DNA of 11,047 nt from Spirochaetaceae bacterium (GTDB lineage: Bacteria > Spirochaetota > Spirochaetia > Treponematales > Breznakiellaceae): positions 1 through 11,047 of the forward strand of contig JAITHM010000096.1 in NCBI GenBank assembly GCA_031279965.1. Direction: 5' to 3'. The first letter of the stretch is position 1. Each line of letters starts with the position of its first letter. Positions 1-5,974 of the stretch are shown here, piece after piece. Under the pieces are notes generated by a model. That model was not told the origin of the DNA. It saw only the letters and a program-made list of their open reading frames with translations, and made no database searches. The position numbers were made by a program, and so were the translations under genes.

Positions 1-63
1 TCATTTGGATAGAGAAACGGACTTCGAATCCGTAGGTAGCACGTTCGAATCGTGTCAGGCGCA
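1..63 (+). tRNA. tRNA-Arg (anticodon UCG), 5' end outside the window
   Basis: The last 63 bases of a tRNA. The anticodon stem ACGGA/TCCGT (17-21, 29-33) encloses the seven-base loop CTTCGAA, with anticodon TCG at 24-26, which reads the Arg codon CGA. A five-base variable loop (34-38) is followed by the T arm GCACG-TTCGAAT-CGTGT (39-55), the 3' acceptor strand CAGGCGC (56-62) and discriminator A63. CCA is not encoded. The D-loop residue GGATAGAG is visible, but the 5' acceptor strand (expected GCGCCTG) lies before the window. The gene matters here because an integrase remnant begins about 140 bases downstream in the same direction. Confidence 0.93.
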
Positions 64-67
64 TAAC

Positions 68-94
68 GTAAGTCATTATACCATAAGGACTTAC
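68..94. repeat. Near-perfect 27-bp palindrome just after the tRNA
   Basis: The arms GTAAGTC (68-74) and GACTTAC (88-94) are exact inverted repeats. Inside them TTAT (76-79) pairs with ATAA (83-86) across one A/G mismatch, leaving a three-base loop. As RNA this makes an 11-pair hairpin starting five bases after the tRNA's last base. No T run follows on either strand, so it is not a textbook intrinsic terminator. It could help 3'-end formation of the tRNA or be a protein-binding palindrome. Confidence 0.5.
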
Positions 95-95
95 T

Positions 96-124
96 AAAAT
101 AGCCGCCGGAAAAACCGGCGCTAT
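96..124 (-). terminator. GC-rich hairpin, possible weak terminator
   Basis: The stem CGCCGG (104-109) / CCGGCG (115-120) has a five-A loop. The outer pairs ATAG (99-102) and CTAT (121-124) extend it around one bulged C (103). On the minus strand it is followed by only about four T (99-96, partly used in the stem); on the plus strand there is no T run. It could end the minus transcript of the PPOX-family gene, although it lies about 180 bases past that gene's stop, or support tRNA 3'-end formation. The structure is clear; the role is uncertain. Confidence 0.4.
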
Positions 125-150
125 GCTTAATATCACTATGCAAAAAACTA

Positions 151-170
151 TGACAAACGGGCTGACAAAC
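151..170 (+). repeat. Two direct copies of TGACAAAC, 12-bp period
   Basis: TGACAAAC occurs at 151-158 and again at 163-170, one helical turn plus about 1.5 bp apart. The pair lies between the tRNA and the integrase remnant, about 30 bases before the remnant's start. Closely spaced direct repeats in this position are typical of integrase arm-binding sites or of a repressor operator. An inverted repeat AAACGG (155-160)/CCGTTT (170-175) overlaps them. Function is inferred from position only. Confidence 0.3.
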
Positions 171-189
171 CGTTTCTGTAGGTTTTGCC

Positions 190-300
190 AAGGAGAGAGC
201 TACGCGCCGAAAGTTTTACATGCACAAGCGGGGCGGTGTTTTTTACGCCTGTCTTGTGAACAAGGAGACGGGGCTTCCCATGAGCGTTACGGCTCGTTGC
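190..300 (+). pseudogene. Remnant of a tyrosine-integrase N-terminus
   Basis: In the frame starting at 202 the plus strand reads ACG-CGC-CGA-AAG and then FYMHKRGGVFYACLV followed by NKETGLPM, to about 285-300. I recognise this pattern (FYxHKR, then V/I-F-Y-A, then N-x-x-TG) as the first strand-turn-strand of phage-type tyrosine recombinases I recall from Treponema; that rests on memory, not a search. AAGGAG at 190-195 sits six bases before the codon ACG (202-204), so ACG probably replaces an original ATG. The similarity stops near 300, the frame closes at a TAA at 364, and the rest of the enzyme is absent; from 303 on the opposite strand encodes the PPOX-family gene. Placement beside a tRNA 3' end, read in the same direction, fits the scar of an integrated element. 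Other readings: a short unrelated peptide or chance similarity. Confidence 0.45.
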
Positions 301-302
301 TC

Positions 303-818
303 TCACTGTGCTTTGTATATTTTTGGCCCATCCGAACTGTATGTTTCTATCTCTTCAACTTCGATATAAAACAACTTGAGGTTGGGGTTGTCCGTGCTCT
401 TGTAATGCCTGCGTATAAAATCGCTTGCATAGCCTGTACCACTGAAAACGCGCTCTTTAAGCACCGTATCATCGGTAAAAACAACTTTCCCGTTCATCGA
501 TACTACTGGTTCAAAATCTTCAGGCCAGGTGCAGTAAGAAACCTGCGGAAACCGGCGCAGCTGTTCGTACAACGGTTTTTCGCTGCCGGTACAAAAATAA
601 ATCCTATTTCCTTCCACAAACTGAAAAGACATTATCTGCGTCCGCATTTGTTCGCCGTTACGGGTAGCAAGTACGCCGTTGGGGTTTTGCTCCAGAATAT
701 CCGCATAGCTGACCGCGCTTTTAACGCCGTCGTACTCCTGTTTTCTTTTCATAGTGCAGTCTGCAAACAATACAAGCACTGCGCAAAAAAAGGCGGGCAT
801 CAACATACAGCTTTTCAT
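303..818 (-). CDS. Exported (putative lipoprotein) PPOX / FMN split-barrel family protein
   Basis: A 171-residue protein of the pyridoxamine 5'-phosphate oxidase-like FMN-binding split barrel. Residues 40-127 show the family pattern: ILEQNPNGVLAT at the start of the barrel, then MSFQF (63-67), IYFCTG (73-78), LYEQL, and GKVVFTDD (110-117). Members usually bind a flavin and reduce small molecules in the cytoplasm and are about 130-140 residues long. The extra length here is an N-terminal hydrophobic segment (residues 7-19) ending LFADC (C21), which resembles a loose spirochaetal lipobox. The start at 818 is well supported: AAGGAG at 827-832 lies eight bases upstream, so the signal-like leader belongs to the gene. 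Transcribed alone from a near-consensus promoter. The substrate is unknown, and whether C21 is lipidated is inference. Confidence 0.8.
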   Translation of the reverse strand: MKSCMLMPAFFCAVLVLFADCTMKRKQEYDGVKSAVSYADILEQNPNGVLATRNGEQMRTQIMSFQFVEGNRIYFCTGSEKPLYEQLRRFPQVSYCTWPEDFEPVVSMNGKVVFTDDTVLKERVFSGTGYASDFIRRHYKSTDNPNLKLFYIEVEEIETYSSDGPKIYKAQ

Positions 819-843
819 AAGATCTACTCCTTGTATAAATTTT

Positions 844-871
844 ATTATACGGGCTTTTTTGTGCGTGTCAA
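844..871 (-). promoter_or_regulatory. Consensus sigma-70-type promoter of the PPOX-family gene
   Basis: On the minus strand a perfect TTGACA (866-871) and a perfect TATAAT (844-849) are separated by 16 bases. The -10 is followed closely by the ribosome-binding site (827-832) and the ATG at 818, giving a short leader of about 15-20 bases. An inverted repeat GTATAA (833-838)/TTATAC (845-850) overlaps the -10 and the expected start site and could be an operator, although it is AT-rich enough to arise by chance. Confidence 0.7.
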
Positions 872-904
872 TATATTTTTGAGCATAAATAGAAGTTCCG
901 CTTA

Positions 905-1474
905 CTACAAGGTTATATTCGAATGTAGCAAAACAAAACGCAAATGCTTGATAATGTGCTGGGTGATTTCTTCCGGACTTTGTATTCCTGTATCAATAAT
1001 AAGGTTGGCAAAAGAATAATCATCATTATTGATGCCGTAGAGCCGCCGGTAGCGTTCACTGTCTTGCCGGTCACGTTCCCGGGTAAATGATTCTACTACA
1101 GCAAAGTCTCCGCCTTCACGCTGCATGATACGCCTTATTCGTGTTTCGGCATCTGCTTTAAGGTATATTTTGAGCGTTGCTTCAGGCAGCATCCAAATAG
1201 CAAGCCGCGACCCCAGCACACAGCCTTTTTCACTCTGCCGTGCCATTTTGACCTGGCGGTCATCAACTTCACGATCCCATGAGTCATCGTGGGCGGCTTT
1301 GTGCAATATATCTTCAAGGCGCATGTTATGCTCTGCGGCAAGACTGCGAAAAGTGAAGTTGATGAAGTCAAGGCCTGTCTGCTCGGCGACAAGGCGGCTT
1401 ACTGTGGTATTGCCACACCCGCTTTTCCCGGAAATTGCAATGCTGATCTTGTGATGCGGTGCAACGTCCTTCAT
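905..1474 (-). CDS. Cytidylate-kinase-like P-loop protein
   Basis: A 189-residue nucleoside-monophosphate-kinase-fold protein matching the short cytidylate-kinase-like family, which transfers phosphate from ATP to CMP/dCMP. Visible motifs are the P-loop at residues 16-24 (GKSGCGNTT), FRSLAAE (42-48), GSRLAIWML (88-96; expected NMP-binding region), lid arginines around TRERDRQDSERYRRLYG (131-147) and the acidic IINxDDYxFA-like stretch (148-156). The P-loop lysine is Asn22, which should weaken or alter ATP binding unless another residue replaces it. The start is ATG at 1474, whose A is the last base of the upstream gene's TGA (TGATG), so translation is probably coupled; an in-frame TTG at 1477 is a weaker alternative. 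No terminator is visible after it. Confidence 0.75.
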   Translation of the reverse strand: MKDVAPHHKISIAISGKSGCGNTTVSRLVAEQTGLDFINFTFRSLAAEHNMRLEDILHKAAHDDSWDREVDDRQVKMARQSEKGCVLGSRLAIWMLPEATLKIYLKADAETRIRRIMQREGGDFAVVESFTRERDRQDSERYRRLYGINNDDYSFANLIIDTGIQSPEEITQHIIKHLRFVLLHSNITL

Positions 1475-3084
1475 CAATAGCTGTCCGATTTTGCCCGGTT
1501 TTTATCACGTTGATAGAGTTCCTGATAAACAAGATTACGGTCTTTTAATTTATCTTTAAGCGGCTGAGAGAATGGCAAGAAGCGCCAGAAAATACCACGG
1601 ACTGCTTTGTCAAGTTTTTGGACTCCTTCGCGTTCCTTGGTCATCCATGCAATATAATCCTGAATAAAATAGAGTTTTACATCACCTTTTAACTTTTGCC
1701 CCTGAAACCATTGAAAATAGTTTCCGGTAAGCCCTTCTTCCATCCAGTACATAGATGCTATTTCCTTGGCAACCTGCCAGCGAAAATCGCCTACTGCAGT
1801 AAGAATAGCAATGGTTAGATTTTTGGGATACATTGGAATGGCAATGCGTCCACGGCTAGTTGCTTTATTCAGCTTGTCAAACGGCTCCCAGCAGATGCCA
1901 TAATCACCATAGGTGGGAAGAAGGAGCACGTAGGGAACTATTCTGCTTGGGTGATTCTTGTAAAGACGGATAAAGGCTTCGCAATCAGCTTCTTCTACCC
2001 AAGCCAGTTTTTTGATAACATTTTCACGGAAACCTACATTGTCGGCCATTGAGTGAAAGTAATCGTTGGTGAGCACAGGGAATGGATTTCCCTGCCGCCC
2101 TATCGTCATTTTGGCCATTTGACGCAGTGAATTGTATTCGGTATCAAGCGCTTGTAGATCAATCGATTGTGACTCTGCTTCGTTTGTTGCGGCGACCTTT
2201 TCCTCAAGAATCTGAACATCCTGCTTGCTTTGTCCGTATTCTTCTAAAAGTCGGCCTATTTCACGATCAATCCGGTGCACACTCTTGAGCAGTTCCTGCA
2301 TATCGTTAAACATAGCTTTTTGCCCTTCAGTGTAGCAGCTTTTTATATCAGGGAATTCCGAACACGGCGTATGAGCAAACATGTTTGTAGTTTTTTCAAG
2401 AATTTGTTTTTCAAGATTGGTTCGTTCGACATCTTTTGAACGCAAAAGCCCCCGCGTACCTTCAAATTTCCCCGATGATTTTTCGAGTAATGACTTAAAA
2501 TGAGCATTTTGATTACCTTTAGCGCCGGCTTGCATCTCATCACTGGCAGACGCTTTTATATCGCCGCGGCCAATTTTACGGAACCATTCATCTATATAAA
2601 AAATAGGTTCATTAAGATCATTACTCACGATAATACGCGCAAAAAAAGTTTTACTTTCCGGACTTAACGCCCCCGGGTAAAGCATCCCAAACCGAAGGAA
2701 ATACCTTTGCGGTTCGTTAAATTTCGGATTTTTAATTATGCTGGAAAAATGATCCCAATAAGCATTGGTCATCTGCTGGCGAAATAAAGTCTTGTCGCTG
2801 GGATCTTTTGCCGCAAGATATTTTTGAAAGACCGTGTGAAGCCGTTTTGCGGAATCCGCTGCATCAGCAAACACATTTTTATAATAGGCGGGGTCATTAA
2901 AAATCTGGCTTTCTTTATCTTCAAGCAGCTTTGTAATTTCAGGGAACCTAGTATCCGCCGAGCTGAGATCCTCACCCGCCCCGGTATCTTCACCACCCTC
3001 ATCGCCAATTACATTGCTTTCCGCGCTGCTAAACGTGCTGCCCGAACCAAATACAAACCCCTCTTCTGGCTGCATATCATTCAT
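1474..3084 (-). CDS. Unrecognised 536-residue protein with coiled coil
   Basis: I do not recognise a domain. There is no signal peptide or membrane segment. Residues 1-45 are Gly/Ser/Glu-rich and probably disordered. Residues 50-175 are helix-rich with many aromatic residues. Residues 175-215 are low in hydrophobics and look like a linker. Residues 258-325 have heptad-like spacing (MQELLKSVHRIDREIGRLLEEY) and are a likely coiled coil. Residues 335-515 are rich in Trp, Tyr and Phe and form the best candidate for a folded C-terminal domain. An AGGA motif lies eight bases before the ATG. The stop overlaps the kinase-like gene by one base, so the two are likely made together. It follows the cyclase-like gene by 82 bases. 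It may be spirochaete-specific; structural or assembly roles are possible but unsupported. Confidence 0.85.
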   Translation of the reverse strand: MNDMQPEEGFVFGSGSTFSSAESNVIGDEGGEDTGAGEDLSSADTRFPEITKLLEDKESQIFNDPAYYKNVFADAADSAKRLHTVFQKYLAAKDPSDKTLFRQQMTNAYWDHFSSIIKNPKFNEPQRYFLRFGMLYPGALSPESKTFFARIIVSNDLNEPIFYIDEWFRKIGRGDIKASASDEMQAGAKGNQNAHFKSLLEKSSGKFEGTRGLLRSKDVERTNLEKQILEKTTNMFAHTPCSEFPDIKSCYTEGQKAMFNDMQELLKSVHRIDREIGRLLEEYGQSKQDVQILEEKVAATNEAESQSIDLQALDTEYNSLRQMAKMTIGRQGNPFPVLTNDYFHSMADNVGFRENVIKKLAWVEEADCEAFIRLYKNHPSRIVPYVLLLPTYGDYGICWEPFDKLNKATSRGRIAIPMYPKNLTIAILTAVGDFRWQVAKEIASMYWMEEGLTGNYFQWFQGQKLKGDVKLYFIQDYIAWMTKEREGVQKLDKAVRGIFWRFLPFSQPLKDKLKDRNLVYQELYQRDKNRAKSDSY

Positions 3085-3091
3085 AAATTAA

Positions 3092-3121
3092 ATCCTATCA
3101 AACGTGCTTTAAAATTGTCAA
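3092..3121 (-). promoter_or_regulatory. Candidate promoter of the unknown/kinase pair
   Basis: On the minus strand TTGACA (3116-3121) and TAGGAT (3092-3097) are 18 bases apart. The -10 candidate is only seven bases before the ATG at 3084, so transcripts would be almost leaderless, and its AGGA also serves as the apparent ribosome-binding site. These two roles compete, so either the promoter or the binding-site reading may be wrong. The segment contains TTGATAGGAT (3092-3101), which also occurs before the dual-cNBD gene. Confidence 0.3.
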
Positions 3122-3166
3122 GACTCGTGCAGCAAAATCTATAGGCGTGAGTTAATCAGCGTTACC

Positions 3167-4081
3167 TTAGGTATATCCTAAATTGCGAAGCTGAGAAAGT
3201 GTTACCGGCGAAGGCTGAGCGGTACCGGGAGCGGCTCGAAGGTTAATGACGGCAAAAAGCCGTACTGGAAAGCCTTTGCGACGGCGCAGAGGCTTAAGTT
3301 CTTCACTTAAAACATATTCTTTAACAAGCCGCCAGGTTTTTGCCGTCATAACAATGTCTACAGCGTTCCGTTCGGCAGCTTCGCGGGCTTTTAACGCAAG
3401 TATGCCTGTCTCACCAAACAAATACCGGCGGGCGCCTGTACCTCCCGGACAAGACAGCACCTTTCCACTGCTTAGGCCAAGTACCAGCGTAAACGGCATT
3501 TCAGAATTGGCCGTCCTGTCACGATTGAGCCTAGACATTGCTATTCTGATAAGCAGCGCCGCCCGGACAGCATTAAGCGCGTCGTGCGCCTGACTTCCTG
3601 TTGTTATATCTTCGCCCCATACAGCATTTACGGTACCATCGGTAAAGGCCTCAAACCTGCCGCGTGTTTTTGCTACCGACTCTGCACACACATCAAAATA
3701 ACTATGAAGAAGGCTGGACGCTGACGCAAAAGTATCTTCGTTAAGCGCATCAAGTGTACCAAAACGCGCTTGCAGGATTGTAAGATGCCGAAGAGCTGCT
3801 TCGTCTGCGGAAGCACGCACTTTGGGAGCAATATATTCAGAATCAGGGACATCTGCCGGCTTTATTGTGCAGGAATGATGCGGGATGGCTGCTTCCCGCA
3901 CGGTGTTTCTCTTTCGTGCGGCGTTTGCATGAAGCACACAAATAGTAACAACGACAAGAATACTAGCGGCACCTGCGGAAGGCAGTATGATAAGCGCATT
4001 TTTTGCACTAAATTCCAGGGCAGCATCAAGCACGGGAAGCAATGCGGAGATAGTGCGCCTGAGAAAATCGAGGCCGGACAT
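3167..4081 (-). CDS. Membrane-anchored class III cyclase homologue, catalytically degenerate
   Basis: 304 residues. A transmembrane helix (28-51) is followed by a linker and a domain (about 97-280) with the landmarks of class III adenylate/guanylate cyclases: LTILQARFGTLDALN (100-114), the FTDGTVNAVWG stretch (146-156) in place of FxGDxxMAxWG, an HDALNAVRAALLI helix (166-179), LVLGLSSGKVL (199-209), YLFGETGILALKARE (220-234) in place of the GDxVNxAxR motif, and the terminal KGFPVRLFAV (269-278). The catalytic set looks lost: first metal Asp is Arg106, the GD pair is Asp148-Gly149, the catalytic Asn is Ile227 and the Arg is Lys231. It is therefore probably a non-enzymatic relative acting as a sensor or partner. 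The start at 4081 is two bases after the stop of the dual-cNBD regulator, with GGAGGAG inside that gene's end, so the two are co-translated. Active-site alignment was done by eye. Confidence 0.7.
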   Translation of the reverse strand: MSGLDFLRRTISALLPVLDAALEFSAKNALIILPSAGAASILVVVTICVLHANAARKRNTVREAAIPHHSCTIKPADVPDSEYIAPKVRASADEAALRHLTILQARFGTLDALNEDTFASASSLLHSYFDVCAESVAKTRGRFEAFTDGTVNAVWGEDITTGSQAHDALNAVRAALLIRIAMSRLNRDRTANSEMPFTLVLGLSSGKVLSCPGGTGARRYLFGETGILALKAREAAERNAVDIVMTAKTWRLVKEYVLSEELKPLRRRKGFPVRLFAVINLRAAPGTAQPSPVTLSQLRNLGYT

Positions 4082-4083
4082 TG

Positions 4084-5301
4084 TTATTTGCGCACTCCTC
4101 CACGCGCCTGAGCTTTTTTGTAATACTCACTCAGCTTAACAAGTTCAGTTACATCAGGAACGATAATTTTACCATCACCTAACAGTGACAAGCGGTTGTT
4201 TTCCAATAATTTCCGTGATATAAGTCGTATTTCATTCTCTGGTATTGATGCCATTTTGGCAAGTTCTTCAAGTCCAAAATTAAATGTATAAGATGCCCGT
4301 GTTGTAACAGGAAAGTTGGCGCGTTCAAGCTGAATAAGAAGATAGTCAAAGCACCGGCCTACATGGTCTTTAATCAGTGCGTTTTCCAGTTGTTTGTAGC
4401 TGAACCAAATACGCTCAGCCAGAAGACGGGTAAGCCGTGCAATAACCTGCGGTTGTGTTGCGGCCATACCCTCAAAATTTTGTTTCTGTACAACCATCAA
4501 CGTTGTTTCTTCAAATGCAATAGCGCTTGCAGACCGCGCCTTAGATTCAAGTATCGACATTTCTCCAAAAATATCACCCGGTTTAAGCAGGGCAAGTATT
4601 ACTTCATCATTGTTAATCACTTTGGTAATTTTAACAGCGCCGGATTGTATAATAAAAAGCTCATCTCCCGACTCACCTTCAATAAACACCGGGCAATCGG
4701 TAGAATAATGCCGGATAAATGGTGTGCTGCCGCCTCTATAATTTGGCTTATCATGCTGAACAAGCGATCGAATCTTGCCGTCAACATCGGCGACCCGTGG
4801 ATCCTGTGGATAACACTGAATAAAGCGCTTATACGCATAGATTGCTATGCGGAATTTTGCCTGTTTAAAGTAGTGCTCCGCCACAGCAAAAAGGGCGCCC
4901 GCATCATTTCCGCTGCCAATTGAATGGAGTGTGAGTTTGGTAAGTTCATTATTAAGATATCGCATGCGACGGGAGAATTGTTGGATAATTTTCATCGCAA
5001 TTGGTGTATTAAACTGAATCAATCCTTCGAATTGAGCACAGTTTGTTGCGACAAGCGTTACGTCAGTGACCGCCTGAGCGGTTTCAAGCTGACTTTTTTG
5101 CGCCATAGCCGCGACAACACCAAAGAAATCACCAGCGTTAAGCACACTGCTCGATTCCTGTTGAACCGGTATGCCATCCTTGGTAAGCTGAACTGTCCCG
5201 CGTTGAATAATAAAAAAGCGTTCTGCATCACGGTTCCCTTCCAGTACGATGTACATTCCCTGGCGATAATTAACTATTGATAATTGAGGGCGTTCAGCCA
5301 T
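4084..5301 (-). CDS. Crp-type regulator with two cyclic-nucleotide-binding domains
   Basis: 405 residues. An N-terminal cNBD (about 8-115) is followed by a TPR-like helical pair (133-180), a second cNBD (about 195-305) and a C-terminal Crp-like winged helix (about 340-385; LEELAKMASIPENEIRLISRK is the helix-turn-helix). The second cNBD has the phosphate-binding cassette FGE (245-247) with Arg256-Ser257 at the usual spacing, so it should bind cAMP or cGMP. In the first, the cassette reads FGV (60-62) and the Arg is gone, so it is probably structural. With a recognition helix it is likely a DNA-binding regulator rather than only a ligand sensor. GGAG lies nine bases before the ATG. It is the first gene of a block with the degenerate cyclase two bases downstream, so the ligand must come from elsewhere. 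Single-cNBD Crp proteins are about 210-230 residues, so this one is nearly double. Confidence 0.85.
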   Translation of the reverse strand: MAERPQLSIVNYRQGMYIVLEGNRDAERFFIIQRGTVQLTKDGIPVQQESSSVLNAGDFFGVVAAMAQKSQLETAQAVTDVTLVATNCAQFEGLIQFNTPIAMKIIQQFSRRMRYLNNELTKLTLHSIGSGNDAGALFAVAEHYFKQAKFRIAIYAYKRFIQCYPQDPRVADVDGKIRSLVQHDKPNYRGGSTPFIRHYSTDCPVFIEGESGDELFIIQSGAVKITKVINNDEVILALLKPGDIFGEMSILESKARSASAIAFEETTLMVVQKQNFEGMAATQPQVIARLTRLLAERIWFSYKQLENALIKDHVGRCFDYLLIQLERANFPVTTRASYTFNFGLEELAKMASIPENEIRLISRKLLENNRLSLLGDGKIIVPDVTELVKLSEYYKKAQARGGVRK

Positions 5302-5315
5302 AAATTCCCACTCCG

Positions 5316-5351
5316 TTGATAGTTCATAACAAAAATATACTATCCTATCAA
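5316..5351. promoter_or_regulatory. Inverted repeat TTGATAG-N22-CTATCAA before the dual-cNBD gene
   Basis: TTGATAG (5316-5322) and CTATCAA (5345-5351) are exact 7-bp inverted copies flanking the expected transcription start, the second copy lying inside the promoter spacer. A shorter nested pair, ATACT (5337-5341)/AGTAT (5351-5355), covers the -10. The arrangement suits an operator, plausibly for autoregulation by the Crp-type product, but it does not match the E. coli CRP consensus and the binding protein is unknown. Confidence 0.3.
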
Positions 5352-5365
5352 GTATCGGAAAACAA
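5337..5365 (-). promoter_or_regulatory. Candidate promoter of the dual-cNBD/cyclase-like block
   Basis: On the minus strand TTGTTT (5360-5365) and TAGTAT (5337-5342) are 17 bases apart, leaving about 30 bases of leader before the ATG at 5301. The 97-base gap before this gene is the first substantial break after the queD/AMMECR1 pair, and no strong terminator is visible in it, so read-through is also possible. Confidence 0.4.
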
Positions 5366-5398
5366 AAAGAATGGCTTTAGAGTTGAGATAAAAACTGC

Positions 5399-5974
5399 TT
5401 AAAACTCCTCTCCAAAAACACACGCGGTAAACGTCCACAAACGCGCGTCATCTGCTTTGTAAGACTTGGGCGGAACACCTGCTTTTAAACAAAGATTATC
5501 CAAATATTCAACGCGGCTCCATCCTTGTTCGATGGGCACTTGCGGTAAAAAAACGCCGCTTCTGCCATGATATGTAAGATAGACGCCATGAATACCAGGC
5601 TCAATAGCATTGGGGCTTTCGCACTGTTCCATGGGAGAAAGCACCGAAATTTCGATGCGGCACACGTCAAGTTCCCCAGGAGTGAGCGGCGGGAAGCGAG
5701 GATCTTCAAAGGCAGCAGCGCAGGCCATGCGGCGCACCATTATATAGAGCGGTTTATCTGGGATCAAACTTCCAATACAACCGCGCAATGCGCCATTTTT
5801 AGTATGCAAACTGACAAATACTCCGCAGGGAAGACCATATAATAAACCGGAAGCCGCAGCAGGCACCTCATGTTTTACTTTCCGAGGTTGAGAATCGTGA
5901 AAAATTGCTGCGACAAGAGCCTCGCGGGCGGAAGCAAGAAGGATTTTTTTTTCGGCTGCGGTAAGGCTCAGCAT
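5399..5974 (-). CDS. AMMECR1-domain protein (AmmeMemoRadiSam protein A type)
   Basis: A 191-residue protein that is almost entirely one AMMECR1 domain. The signature LRGCIG is at 63-68, followed by DPRFPPLTPGEL (91-102), the IEISVLSP strand (107-114), GRSGVFLPQVP (137-147), EQGW (149-152) and the LDNLCLKAG helix (158-166). In many prokaryotes this domain accompanies a Memo-like protein and a radical SAM enzyme; neither is in this window, and its biochemical role is unsettled. The ATG at 5974 overlaps the end of queD by seven bases, so it is co-translated with it. The pairing may be only genomic. The family call is firm; the function is open. Confidence 0.9.
   Translation of the reverse strand: MLSLTAAEKKILLASAREALVAAIFHDSQPRKVKHEVPAAASGLLYGLPCGVFVSLHTKNGALRGCIGSLIPDKPLYIMVRRMACAAAFEDPRFPPLTPGELDVCRIEISVLSPMEQCESPNAIEPGIHGVYLTYHGRSGVFLPQVPIEQGWSRVEYLDNLCLKAGVPPKSYKADDARLWTFTACVFGEEF

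Noticed and set aside
64..302. A small RNA gene (tmRNA, 4.5S or 6S type) in the gap after the tRNA
   Set aside because: None of the conserved cores of these RNAs are visible, and the structure present is explained by two hairpins and the integrase remnant.
123..1019. A 298-codon open frame on the plus strand
   Set aside because: It runs antisense across the PPOX-family gene, the promoter gap and the end of the kinase-like gene, whose frames carry real family motifs and ribosome-binding sites. Its first part overlaps the integrase remnant in a different frame.
4363..4923. A 186-codon open frame on the plus strand inside the dual-cNBD gene
   Set aside because: It is antisense to the conserved second cNBD and has no recognisable composition or start signal.
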